From Effrenium voratum (taxonomy: Eukaryota > Sar > Dinophyceae > Suessiales > Symbiodiniaceae): a stretch of 64,000 nucleotides of DNA. Both the position numbers and the translations under genes were made by a program. Position 1 is the first letter of the stretch, and each line of letters begins with the position of its first letter. The notes beneath the pieces are model-generated. The model was not told the origin of the DNA. It did no database searches and saw nothing but the letters and a program-made list of their open reading frames with translations. Below are positions 53,063-64,000 of this stretch, in pieces. Where the stretch lies: positions 112,001 through 176,000 of the forward strand of contig CAUJNA010000515.1 in NCBI GenBank assembly GCA_963377175.1, written 5' to 3'.

Positions 53063-55374
53063 TGCTCGTTCCGTGCGATGTCACCATGTCATCTCCTAAA
53101 TTTTCAGCCACCAACGAGCTTTCAAAGTTGCTGCTGGGCAAGCAAGAGCAGTCCTCCCTCGCTGCAGCTCGCAGCTGAAAGCGAAGCTGGGGGGTCCTGT
53201 TTTGTTTGCCGAACCTCGGATCGAGAGGCCTACCATGGTTGTACAGAGGCCGCATCGTGATGCAACTCCCTGGCAGCTGCGTGGAATGCCACGTTGATCA
53301 GCGTGCTCACTTGGAGCACTGCGAGAGACCAGGTGAAGCAGCGGCCAGAACGGAGGCGCGTTTTGCGCTGATGCGGAGCTGTTAAAAGAGAAGCCGTGGG
53401 AACAGTGACCGCCGAGCCCATGTTCAAGCGCACGCGGGAGCTTGCTCGAATAGCGCGCAAAAGGCTGTAAGGATGTAATATGGCTCCTCCACGCTGTCAG
53501 GACTTGATGGTCATTGCCAGTAGGAATTAAGGCGCGCACCAGAGATTCAAGTGACTTTGTAAAGTGGCGTGGAGGGGCCGAACCCACTCTGAAAAAATGA
53601 CACCCTGCACGGGGATAGGACATGTGCTAGATTTTAAGACACCCGCCCGAGCCTCTGTGGCGTGGTCGACCTGCAAAAGCTGCGGACTTCTGCTACTTTT
53701 TGAGGGCCGAGCGCGACCAAAAACTGAGAACTTTGAGCGCTTTCGCTGCGTTTGAGGCTTCCACAGACACCGAAGCATTCTCAGAGAAGGACACACATAG
53801 ACACGTGCACACTTGCGCAGAGCAACCTGCACAGAGTAACTCGCACAGAAGAGCAGCTTGCGCAAGGCATTGGCGCAGAGCAACCTGCGCAGAGCAACTT
53901 GCACAGAGCACTTGCGCAGAGAAACTTGCGCTGAGCACTTGCGCAGAGCAACTTGCACAGAGCAATTTGCGCAGAGCACTCGCACAGAGCAACTTTCGCA
54001 GAAAACAACTTGAGCAGAGCATCTGCGCAGAGCAACTTGAACAGAGGGCTTGCGCAGAGCAACTTGCACCGAGCTCCACTTGCGAGGTCAACTTTCAATG
54101 AGCACTTCCACAGAGCACTTTGGGCAATGCACACACGCGCGCACAAACTCGCGCGAGAGCGCTCCTGCGCAATAAAACTTGCGCGAGAGAGATTAATAAG
54201 TTAACAATTCGGTCGCTCTACAGTGCCCATGCCGGACTCGATAGCGCGCGCGCGAAAGCAAAGACAAAGCGGACTCCACGCGTTTTCAAGGGTCAGATTT
54301 TTGTTTTGACACCCCGTGCTCCCGCCGCAACGCGCGCCTTGCTCGCTTGCGGGAGCTCAGCTGTTCTCAACTGGCTGGGCAGAGATCAGCTCTTCGGTCT
54401 TCGTAAGACGCGTACTTGGGTCCCGATTTTTTTGCGTTTCTTAGTGAGGGCTCTCAACATAACTTTTTGAGGCACTTTGCTCGGACCCGGCGCAGGATAG
54501 GCGTGTGTAGCAACCGAAAGGAACCCATTATTAGAGCCATGGGCATGTGATTGCTAACAGAAACGGCTCAGAGAACCGAAGCAGATCATGGTCTTGCGTT
54601 GCGCTTTGGGGCATGCAGCAATGCTTGCGGGCCACCCGTTTTCTAGTCGTATTCCTCTCATTGTGTTTGCTTGGTTGGCATTTTCCTTTGAACCCCTCGA
54701 CGAGGTTACGTTGCATCTCCAAGTAAACCAGATGTGGGGAAGCGCCGGGCCGTTTCGAGTTTCAGCCGCAGGTCACCCTTCTAGCCCCTTCGCGCCCCAG
54801 CCCTTTGGCAACGCCAGGATTGGGTGTGCCTGATGGAGCGTTCTTGGCCCTGGCGTGGCGCCGAAAAGAGCGAGCCGCCAGTTCCACAGACTCGGTCAGT
54901 CAAAAGCCCGCCGACCCCGCGAAGCTGCCAGAGCTGGGGTTCCTTTGGAAGATTTCGCCAACACCCAAAAAAGATGAGGATTTGAGCGCATGCTCCATAG
55001 ATGTTTCCTCTCCAGTCTCTTAGAACTAAACTCTGGCTTTCCTCCAGCTCTGGCAACGCAAAGAATGGCCGCGGTCATGGGCAGGCCCGGGCAAGGTCTG
55101 CCGGGGTTCTTGGCCCCGTGCGCAGGTGTGATGGAAGAGGATTCCCGCGAGGCGGGCCATTTGAGTGTGCCTCTTGTTGTTGGTTCTCCACTAAACATGA
55201 ACAATCCAACAAGGTGTTCGCTTTTCTCAATTGAAGCCGCTGCGATTTGTTGTTCCTGTTGTTGCACGGAACCCGCCCAACACATTCTCTGAAATTGCCG
55301 TCACGGGCTTGTTAGATGTGCGCTTGCCAATTGTTTGAGCTGAGCAACCCAGTTGCCATGTTTAGCCCGGCCAG
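53063..55374 (+). other. Spacer with weak coding signals
   Basis: No confident gene. A short + frame ending at 53469 (EPMFKRTRELARIARKRL) looks coding but has no partners. The 15-bp minisatellite (53817-54110) and GC-rich CGCGCG sequence (54130-54260) lie here. Confidence 0.35.
53817..54110 (+). repeat. About 15-bp minisatellite GCGCAGAGCAACTTG
   Basis: Around 18 degenerate units. Because the unit is a multiple of three, several frames on both strands stay open and give pentapeptide-like repeats. These are not treated as genes. Confidence 0.85.
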
Positions 55375-55437
55375 GTGCTGACCAAGCTTGGGCAGCGCCT
55401 AGGCAAGGTTGCCAAAGCCATCTTGTTGGCGCTGGAT
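55375..55437 (+). CDS. Candidate exon, unidentified gene
   Basis: After CCGGCCAG the frame reads VLTKLGQRLGKVAKAILLAL plus D. It looks like an amphipathic helix. No partner exon is certain. Confidence 0.4.
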
Positions 55438-56106
55438 GTCTGGTTTGGTTGCCGACCCCAGGCTTTTTGACAGTCAGGCGCTGTGCGCTGCAATCGTGGT
55501 TGAGTGTTCAGCGGCTGGTCACTAGGTTGCAATCCTTTGCTCAACCCGCCGGAATAAGCCATGCACCCTTGTTTAGGGCCGCGTGGGATTATTTCGTGAA
55601 GCTTTTGCGATTTGAAGCAGGTTGCTTTGTTTGCAATCACAACTAGCTGTGCTAGAGGCAAGGATGCTTCTGGGACAAACGTTCCCCCTCGATATCAAAC
55701 AGTGTTTTGTCGTTTGACCAGTGATAGACCAGCATTCGGTTTCCCGCAATCCGCAACACCCACAGCTGAACTACGCAGCAACCAGTTTGACAATGCCATA
55801 GTTCTGGCTGAAACTCAAAATGCAGAGCCTACAGCAATCAGGGGTTCGCTGCTTATACCATACCAACCGGGGCCGGCATAGAAAATGGAGCGCAAAAAAG
55901 GGTGCTTCGTGCATTGCACGCAATGGTTTCAGCTTTCTGTGTAGGAATCCACGGCAAGTCTTCAATGTCGATTTTCGACACGGTGATGGTCAGATGATGT
56001 AGTGGTAATTGTTGGAAGAAAGTCTATATCAAGTGTGTCAGAAAAAAAAGGACAGTCAGTCCCGCGCTTCAACGAAGCTTTGGACTTCGTGTTTTGTCGC
56101 GGCCAG

Positions 56107-56155
56107 GCTTGGAGGCCGAGGATGCTGAGAAGATCTTCTATGGCGTCATTGAGGA
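56107..56155 (+). CDS. Candidate exon, unidentified gene
   Basis: After CGCGGCCAG, two bases then LEAEDAEKIFYGVIE(E). Acidic and protein-like, with possible GA donor gagcca. It may belong to the gene continuing at 60 kb. Confidence 0.45.
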
Positions 56156-56299
56156 GCCAAGACGTTTCCACGTTCAGCGGCGTGAGACGACGCCATCTAT
56201 GGCCAAGCTAATTCGATTGCCCGGAGGCTAACTGGTCAGCTACCTGGAAGTCGAATTTGTTTCAACCGGGCGTCCCAAAAGGACGATTACACCAGAAGC

Positions 56300-57126
56300 A
56301 ATGTGTGTGTGTGTGCGTTTGTGTGTCTGTGTGTGTCTCTGTGTTTGTGTGTCTCTGTGTGTCTGTGTGTCTCTGTGTGTCTGTGTGTGTCTGTGTGCGT
56401 CTGTGTGTCTGTGTGTCTCTGTGTTTGTGTGTCTCTGTGTGTCTGTGTGTCTCTGTGTGTCTGTGTGTGTCTCTGTGCTGCGTGTGTCTCTGTGCCTGTG
56501 TGCCTGTGTGCCTGTGTGCCTGTGTGTCTGTGTGTCTGTGTGTCTGTGTGTCTGTGTGTCTGTGTGTCTGTGTGTCTGTGTGTCTGTGTGTCTGTGTGTG
56601 TCTCTGTGCTGTGTGTGTCTCTGTGCCTGTGTGCCTGCGTGTCTGTGTGTCTGTGTGTTTGTGTGTCTGTGCGTCTCTGTGTCTATGTGTCAATATGTGT
56701 CTCTATGTCTGTGTGTGTGTGTCTCTGTGTGTCTGTCTCTGTGTGTCTGTGTGTCTGTGTGTCTGTGTGTCTCTGTGTCTCTGTGTCTCTGTGTCTCTGT
56801 GTCTCTGTGTCTCTGTGTGTCTGTGTGTGTCTGTGTGTGTCTGTGTGTCTCTGTGTCTCTGCGTCTGTCTCTGTGTCTCTGTGTCTCTGTGTCTGTGTGT
56901 CAATGTGTGTCTCTATGTCTGTGTGTGTGTGTCTCTGTGTGTCTGTCTCTGTGTGTCTGTGTGTCTGTGTGTCTGTGTGTCTCTGTGTCTCTGTGTCTCT
57001 GTGTCTCTGTGTCTCTGTGTCTCTGTGTGTCTGTGTGTGTCTGTGTGTGTCTGTGTGTCTCTGTGTCTCTGCGTCTGTCTCTGTGTCTCTGTGTCTGTGT
57101 GTCTGTGTGTCAATGTGTGTGTCTCT
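56300..57126 (+). repeat. (TGTGTCTC)n-type microsatellite
   Basis: About 830 bases of TGTG/TCTC/TGCC units with a roughly 210-bp higher-order duplication (about 56690-56900 and 56905-57113). Confidence 0.95.
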
Positions 57127-58912
57127 ATGCCTGCTGCAGTGGCTCATTAGGTCGAATGATATTCCAAGCTGCTTCATGACACTCTAAGGGCCCCCGGATG
57201 GCAACCCCTTTACGCCCTCGCACCCATCCGCAATGACTATCCAGCCGTTGGATGAGTATGGAAAGATCCGCTGCCGTTCTGTCTCGCACCCAGATGAGTG
57301 CCTTGTCTTGCACCGGTCTCCCATCACTTCCGATGGCTGTGATGGATACTGAGGAGGCGCCCGACTGCCTCATGTAGGCAGTCGGAATCTGCTCTCGAGC
57401 TACCTGAGCATAGAACCGCACAGAGGTGGCTTGGGCCGGACTTGTGGGTTTGCCCATTATTTTGGTAGCTGCGCCCCCAGAGATGGCTTGTTGCCTTTCT
57501 GTGCTCCAAACCTGGCTGGTCAGGATGGCGCTCCAAGCCTGCGGCTCATAGTCCTCATCCGCCGTGGCTTGCTTGTGACTCAGCAATGCTACCTTCACAT
57601 CCTCCTGTCCTACCATTTGGACTCGCAACACGACTCGGTTGCCTTGCGCATCCTTGGGCACGTGATCATGGTCATGCCATAACTTGGAAAATCCTCCGGT
57701 TTCAATGGCTGCAGAAGCAAGACGGCCAGTTCATCTTTGGGATGATGCCCTGCCTGCAACCATGGCGCGATCTCTGCTTGGTTTGCCAGCACGACCCCTG
57801 TGGATTTGAGTGTGATTTCCTGCAAAATTGATGGCTGCGTGTCATCCTGATTTGTGAAGAAGCTCGCATCTAGAGTGTAGTGCTTGGGGTCACACGGCAG
57901 CTGCTGAGGTTGGCGCTTGGGACCTGTTGATGCCTTTAGGTCTACTTTCTTGGACACGGCAATATCAAGCTTCTCGGTTAGGGCATGTAGGGCCTGCACG
58001 ACATCCGGCCGCTCTGCAATTTGCAAGATGCGCTCAATTTTTTTGTGGATCTGCTTTTTTGCTGAGCTGCTCAACGATGTCGCTAATGCGCTTCACCATG
58101 CATCCACTGTCGAGGAGGAGCTGCGCCTTGAGAGGCCCTGAGATCTGCTTTCTCTGCACTCCGCCTGCTAGGCCCCTTCGATGGCACCGAAGGACACCGC
58201 CCCTGTAGGCGGTTGCGAGCCTGCTTGGGTCGACCCATTGCCCATTGCATCTCACCTCTCTTAATTCTTTTGTCTGCTGTTGCACGAATGCACTCACCAG
58301 AGATGCCACACTGCATGTGTCAGGCACACGGAGATATTGCGTGGCCCCTGCCCAAGCAATGGCACACTCTATTTGATGCGTCAACTTGCCGTTCCTCTGA
58401 ATGGGCACCTGTCAGGTCTGGCGATGAGATTGCAGGTGGGACAATGTGCGATATCACATCTTGCACGAGGTTGGGGCCAAGGCAAAACCCAAAATGCAGG
58501 GGTTGCACACACAATGACGGCTGTGCGGTGTCACCTAGGCATTTGATGGCAAGTTCCCACTTGAGCACGGACTGGGTTCCTGTGCTGAGCAACAGGGCAA
58601 AATCTGAAGGAAGGTCCTCAATCGTTCCTTGTGCCCTGAATGTGCCTTGGTTCCGCTGGAGTTGGGTCCTGCACTTGGCTTGACTGCGCTCCATGTGCCT
58701 AGACTTTTGGAAAATTCCGATTCGCACTCCACCGGCATTAGCACAAAGGATGCGCACATTGCTCCATGTTGCCTCCGGTGCGAACCCTTGCAGCTGTTCC
58801 TGAGTGAGGGAGCAAGGGTGCCTGGCCACTGATACACCGAGGCCAAGAGGCACTCAAAGGCAGGGTCCTCACACACTGTCTGGTAAGGCACGTCAAATGT
58901 GGCGGCAGTATG
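57125..58912 (-). pseudogene. Frameshifted retroelement-like ORF remnant
   Basis: Four overlapping minus-strand frames follow one another: about 58912-58400, 58408-58034, 58074-57610 and 57661-57125. They look like one protein broken by about three or four frameshifts. Pieces include [65 protein letters not shown] in its local form MPKDAQGNRVVLRVQ, and RQSGASSVSITAIGSDGRP. I recall this style of protein from upstream ORFs of dinoflagellate non-LTR-type elements. No endonuclease or reverse-transcriptase domain is present here. Both ends stop at microsatellites. Confidence 0.6.
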
Positions 58913-58923
58913 GATCTGCTCAT

Positions 58924-60050
58924 GGGCTGTGTCTGTGTGTGTGTGTCTGTGTGTGTCTGTGTGTGTGTGTCTCTGCGTGTCTGTTGTGTGTGTGTGTGTG
59001 TCTGTGTGTCTGTGTGTCTGTGAGCCTGTGTGTGTCTGTGTGTGTCTGCGTGTGTCTCTGTGTCTCTGTGTCTGTGTGTCTGTGTGTCTGTGTGTCCGTG
59101 TGTCTCTGTGTCTCTGTGTCTCTGTGTCTCTGTGTCTCTGTGTGTCTGTGTGTCTGTGTTTCTGTGTCTGTGTGTCTGTGTGTGAGTGAGTGTGTCTGTG
59201 TGTCTCTGTGTCTGTGTATGTCTGCGTGTGTCTCTGTGTGTCTGTCTCTGTGTGTCTGTGTGTGTGTGTCTCTGCGTGTCTGTTGTCTCTGTGTGTCTGT
59301 GTGTGCCTGTGTGTCTGTGTGTGTTTGTGTGTCTGTGTGTGCCTGTGTGTCTGTGTGTGTTTGTGTGTCTGTGTGTGCCTGTGTGTCTGTGTGTGTTTGT
59401 GTGTCTGTGTGTGCCTGTGTGTCTGTGTGTGCCTGTGTGTCTGTGTGTGCCTGTGTGTCTGTGTGTGTTTGTGTGTCTGTGTGTGCCTGTGTGTCTGTGT
59501 GTGTTTGTGTGTCTGTGTGCCTGTGTGTGTGTGTGTGTCTGTGTGTGCCTGTGTTTGTGTGTGTTTGTGTGTGTGTGTGCCTGTGTGTCTGTGTGTGCCT
59601 GTGTGTCTGTGTGTGCCTGTGTGTGTGTGTCTTTGTGTGTCTGTGTGTGCCTGTGTGTCTGTGTGTGTTTGTGTGTCTGTGTGTGCCTGTGTGTCTGTGT
59701 GTGTTTGTGTGTCTGTGTGTGCTTGTGTGTCTGTGTGTCTTTGTGTGTCTGTGTGTGCCTGTGTGTTTGTGTGTGTTTGTGTGTCTGTGTGTGCTGTGTG
59801 TCTGTGTGTGCCTGTGTGTGTTTGTGTGTCTGTGTGTGCCTGTGTGTCTGTGTGTCTGTGTTTGTGTGTCTGTGTGTGCCTGTGTGTCTGTGTGTCTTTG
59901 TGTGTCTGTGTGTGCCTGTGTGTTTGTGTGTGTTTGTGTGTCTGTGTGTGCCTGTGTGTCTGTGTGTGTTTGTGTGTCTGTGTGTGCCTGTGTGTCTGTG
60001 TGTCTTTGTGTGTCTGTGTGTGCCTGTGTGTCTGTGTGTGTGTGTGTTGA
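58924..60050 (+). repeat. (TGTGTCTG/TGTGTGCC)n microsatellite
   Basis: About 1.1 kb of TGTGTC, TGTGCC and TGTGTTTG units on the + strand, on the other side of the retroelement remnant from the related tract at 56300. Confidence 0.95.
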
Positions 60051-60083
60051 TCGCATTGAGAAAGCACAGCCCGCTGCCTTGCG

Positions 60084-63000
60084 ATGAACATTCACCAAGC
60101 CAGCCAACCGACGAAGCGACCGACCGAGGAGCGGCTGAAAGGCATGATGATCCCGGTTCGGGATGCCTGGGAAGAGGCCACCTACACCAAGGAGGCGCCA
60201 GCGCATCGCAAAGATTTGTCAGCTCTGGGAGTGAAGGAGTTCCCGTGGGGATGTTCTTCTTTCCGGATTGTGAATTGCAATAAAGTTTCCCAGACATATG
60301 GAAGTTGACAAGAACGTTCCTCTAAATATATAACCCTTTGTACATCATGGTTGAAATTGGGCCTGGGGTAAGACTTCTGCGATGGGCCTGGGAAATAAAT
60401 TCTACGGCGGCCTTTCGGAGTTTCTTGGCACTGCTCTTTGAAATAATGACCATGAAAGATCCAAGTCTTGGTGTTGATCGTTGTGCTCGAGAAGTACAAA
60501 GCGTAGAGCGGCAATCAAGTCGGATTCTGATTATCACATGAATGGGGGTATTCTGGATTGCGACAAGGTATGACGAACTGCAATTGTTCAGATGCAATGG
60601 TATTGCTTGGTATTTCACATTCTGTGCTTCCGTTTGCACGATGGGAATGCGACACGGATTTCTTCAGATTCCAATTGTTTCAGGTGGTTGATGTTGGTGC
60701 TTGGTTGAAGATGGCGATGGAATTATTCCCCACATGTTTTGCCTTGGAAAATTGCTGAGGGACTCATTCACTTTCCTACATGCTGTCAATGGACTGTCCC
60801 ATCAGATGTGGGGTTATTTTTCCTACATTGACACAAGAAGTGGATATTCCGACCCTCTTGCGAGCTAGGCTTGGATGGGCCTATGTCTGTACGGTGGCAC
60901 CTTGCGAAAATACCCAAATCAGCTGCGTTGAGCCAGCAGTTTCCCGGAGCTACCTGTATAATGTGATCCGAGGGCGATGGAGCACGTTGCTTCGCACTTG
61001 AAGCTCGTAACGCTCACTCAACGTTCTCCTCACCCCGGTTCTGAGCAATGTGTCTGCCCTTTGCCAGTGTTGCCCTCTTGGGAGCTTCGGGCAGCGAGCA
61101 ATCCGCAGGCGCTGCTGCAGCTGAACAAAGAGCGGGGCAAGGTGGGCCCCGGATACCATCGGGGGTCATGGGTGTTTTCTTAAAAGGGGTGGGTTTCCTG
61201 TTGATTTCCCGTGAAACACCACACCACTCCCCAGGAGCTTGCCTCAGTTTGTTTGGAGGCCGGGAGAGTGGGGAAAGGGGTAAGTGATATCTTCGGAGCC
61301 AGACGGGTGAGCAATAAGCATGTTGGCAAAGCCAGGTTGGCTCACATGCAAAAGCGACTATAAAAAATGGGTCCCCAGCATCCAGCAGTACTCATGCCCT
61401 GGAACCGGAACCCCGGAACCACGAAACCCTTCTAGAACTCGCGGGGCTGCTTCAAACCCACTATTGTCCAAGACCCCAAGTGTCTCTGTTGGGAAAAGAC
61501 AACAGCGAAGGGCCGTGTGTCCCACAATATTATTGGGGATCAACGAAGGAAATCCTCCAGCACTTGTCGTTCCCCAGTGCCATGCTCGTCGATCGGTACG
61601 CTTCTTTGGGTTGATAGCGATGGTCATCAATCTTTACGAGTTACAACCAGCTCAGCTCTAACAAGCTCACCCAGATCACTATGAAGGTCAAGTACTGAGT
61701 GTTTTTCCCGTTCCGGTTGAATGTAGGGTCGATTTGCGCAGACCAGCCGCCCCGCAACGGACATGAGATTTCGGTCATCCCGAAAGCCAAACTTGACATT
61801 GGATTCCTCCCCGGCATTTCTATGTTGCTCTTCCCAGTCAGCTACCCACTGTGAGGGTTGTGGTAGTTCAGTGTGAGAATGCTGGGAGATGTTGCTTTCA
61901 CCAGGGACACCTTTTGCCTGATTGGAAGGCCTGAGACAACTGACCATGTTTGGGGTTCCCGCATTTGGATTAGGAGACACCCGTCCCACCAGCTGGGTGG
62001 AGTTCTGAGCTTCTGGGGACTGAACGAGGCCCTTAAGTCGAGGAGAAACGAGAGGTCATGCCCTTAAGCGGAAGCCGCAGTGAAGCAAGGAACCAGCCAA
62101 GCAACTATTGCGCTGCTCGTTGAAACAACTTCATGAACTCATGGTGGCAGCGCCTTCTTCGCAGGGCCTGAGGCGGTCGCCGCTTTGACACGTCTGCGTC
62201 CCCGGGAAAGGTGCCCAACCGCTTCGCCAGGACCTTGGGGACGATCCCACAGCAGACGGCACCGGAGGTGAGCTGGGCATCAAGGAGAGACGTTCAGCGC
62301 GGTGTCCAACAAGATGAGAATGAGTTCGTTGGTGAAAGCAGAGTGATGAGAGTGCACGTTGATTTCTATACGTTTATCAAAGCTTGGCGCTTGATATTGC
62401 TGAGAATTGCAGCTTGATATTGCAAGGTAAACCAAGCACAGGGGACCCAGGCATGCATAAGTGCTGCACGTTGCTGCATGCTGTATCTCGTGGTTGATCG
62501 ACCTGCAAGACTTGAGAAACCAACTCGCCATTCTTGATGCACTTCTTGGGCAAATAGAGGGGGGCGACATTGATGGGGTGATGTTGACTCCTGGTTCGCC
62601 ATTTTTGGGCCGTTTGGAAATACCCTGAGTTCTTGATGCACGTGAAACAATCAGATACCCATCCAAATGGCTTCTTCCTGTTAGTTTCCATGTGTAAGAA
62701 TGACACCCAACGGGGCCACATGCCCATTTTCAAGAGTGTGGGAAGTTCGAACTCCGCAGGCAATGCGGGGGGGGGGGAGGGGCATTTGTAGCCTGAGCAA
62801 AAGCTAACTACCGGCCTCTGGCAGGCTGGTTGCCTCTTTGGCTTCATGTCACCACGACATTAAAGGGACAAGGGGTCCCCTAGTCTTGACAAGTTTGAGA
62901 CATTGCCACCTAGTACCAATTCTCGCAGCAAGTCATACTGCAGGCGGTTTCGCTCATTGCGAGGTCAGCTGTTGGTAGTTGTTGGTTCCTGCTTTTTAGA

Positions 63001-63966
63001 AATATGAAACAAAATATTTAAAACAATATAGATATTGGAATATATAGATCAGAGGCTCGCCAGGACTACTGGGCACACTGATGATGCGTGGCTCACCGTC
63101 AACCACGGGTGAACATAAAACCCAACAGGCAACTTGGACAACCATTTGTAGAGGAGTGTTTTGGGGGAATCTATAAAGATGGGGGATTCCCCACATGTAC
63201 CTTCATGAGGGTGTCTTGTGGGGTGAAGCCTCGTTTGTTGATGACCCATGTCCATCGGATCTTGCAGGAAGCAGAGTTCAACATCAAGCGCGGTGTAGTG
63301 TTTCATTCTGTGCCCACCGACTCCTCTAGAGTGCCCTTTGGTATCCTGCACTCGCCCACTTTCTGTCACTTCAATGGAGAGTGGAGGTTCGGCTTCCCTT
63401 TGCCTCTCCGGTGCACCTCACAGGACACGCCTCCAGTGGATGGCGTCCGTGGCTTTAAGCTCATGGAGGAGCGGGCTCCGCGGCCACGAGACCATGGCCG
63501 TGGCTCAACATGGAAGCCCATGGCGCCTTGGTAAATGGAACCAAACACTACAGCCTGGGTAACCCCGGCTCTTGATTTTTTTGAGCCACACCCACGTGGG
63601 ATCGGCGTTTAAAGTACCTGTTTCCGCTCTTTCGAGAAGGCAAGCAAAGAAATGTGCTTTTCATCGGCTCGGCCAGAGAAGCAAGCAGCGCAGGAGCTGT
63701 CAAAGGTTGCAGACTTCTACACGCAGAACAAGGCCAGGTCATGACACTGGGCAGGCTCCAAGCATGTCTTGTAGTTCAGGAGTTGCTCGGTTTGGCGTGT
63801 CAAGTGACTTGGAACATGATGAAGGCTCCATTCCCGCTTCGGGTTGGTAAATGATTGTAATCCAGCCAGATTTGCAGAAAGCAGGGCACCATGCCGCGAA
63901 CCTGAGGTGTTGAAGGAGGATGTGTCGGAGAAAGTCGACGAGGACGATGACGAAGCTTGGAAAGAA
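60084..63966 (+). CDS. Gene B: multi-exon gene running off the right edge, unidentified
   Basis: I do not recognise it. Candidate exons: 60129 to about 60240 ([20 protein letters not shown], then [17 protein letters not shown]), 61068-61141 ([20 protein letters not shown], then ERGK), 62211-62267 ([19 protein letters not shown]), possibly 63268-63291, 63424-63489 ([20 protein letters not shown]), 63640-63732 ([20 protein letters not shown], then [11 protein letters not shown]), 63907-63966 ([20 protein letters not shown]). An ATG at 60084 is in frame with the first. The last three exons join in phase 0. Donors are mixed: GT after 61141 and 62267, GC or GA elsewhere. The acidic last exon leads out of the window. 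Candidate exons at 55375 and 56107 could belong to it. Confidence 0.5.
61068..61141 (+). CDS. Gene B exon
   Basis: After TTTGCCAG, two bases then [20 protein letters not shown] and ERGK, with GT donor gtgggc. Phase 0 joins VPNRF at 62211. Confidence 0.55.
62211..62267 (+). CDS. Gene B exon
   Basis: After GGGAAAG the frame reads [19 protein letters not shown], ending GAG|gtgagc. This is one of few canonical GT donors in the window. Confidence 0.55.
63424..63489 (+). CDS. Gene B exon
   Basis: After CCTCACAG the frame reads [20 protein letters not shown], then PR, with GA donor gaccat. A TIR element starts within a few bases. Confidence 0.5.
63494..63597 (+). mobile_element. TIR element copy 7, at an exon edge
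   Basis: Left end TGGCCGTGGCTCAACATGG, right end TTTTTTTGAGCCACACCCACG. The body TGGTAAATGGAACC and ACTACAGCCTGGGTAACCC is a diverged form of copies 2 and 4. It fills most of a 150-bp intron (63490-63639). Confidence 0.65.
63640..63732 (+). CDS. Gene B exon
   Basis: After TTCGAGAAG the frame reads [20 protein letters not shown], then [11 protein letters not shown], with GC donor gccagg. Phase 0 on both sides. Confidence 0.6.
63907..63966 (+). CDS. Gene B exon near window end
   Basis: After ACCTGAG the frame reads [20 protein letters not shown], with a possible GC donor gcgtgc. Strongly acidic. Confidence 0.5.
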
Positions 63967-64000
63967 GCGTGCGCCACTGTCCTACATATAGAGAGACTCC

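Overview
The window is nuclear DNA of a eukaryote, most probably a dinoflagellate (not resolved to genus). Four things point there. Every confident gene lies on the + strand. One gene is tandemly repeated head to tail. Coding exons are short and GC-rich, inside long introns full of microsatellites. Introns whose ends can be fixed from conserved proteins begin with GC or GA instead of GT, and almost all are flanked by AG|G at both ends, as described for dinoflagellates. No tRNA, rRNA or CRISPR array was seen.

Layout. (1) About 361-23035: one long multi-exon gene ('gene A'), or possibly two adjacent genes. It has at least 21 small exons separated by 0.3-2 kb introns. The first part encodes degenerate Cys-containing repeats; the second part is charged and probably helical. 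I cannot name it. (2) 24696-43793: four complete head-to-tail genes for the endoplasmic-reticulum Hsp70 chaperone BiP. Each encodes 656 aa with a signal peptide and a C-terminal HDEL. The predicted mature proteins are identical; only the signal peptides and introns differ. Copy 1 has an additional intron directly after its signal-peptide codons. (3) 45540-52918: a Gfo/Idh/MocA-family NAD(P)-dependent oxidoreductase (dihydrodiol-dehydrogenase-like). Its first exon and last six exons are readable; the middle exons are missing, probably in the run of N at 46199-46298. (4) 53-57 kb: spacer with a 15-bp minisatellite and a few candidate exons. (5) 57125-58900, minus strand: a frameshifted remnant of a retroelement-like ORF between two large TG/TC microsatellites. 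(6) 60084 to the window end: exons of another unidentified + strand gene that runs off the edge.

Dispersed through introns and spacers is a family of roughly 65-110 bp elements with terminal inverted repeats of the type GGCTGTGGGTCAAAA / TTTTGACCCACAGCC, present in both orientations. Several lie at or very near exon edges, which fits introner-like or MITE-like DNA elements. A second dispersed motif (TTCCCT..TTTGAGACAAACCC) and a 520-bp inverted array inside a BiP intron add to the unexplained repeats. The genes show no obvious shared pathway.

Exon boundaries were read by eye from reading frame, phase agreement and family knowledge; none was checked by alignment.
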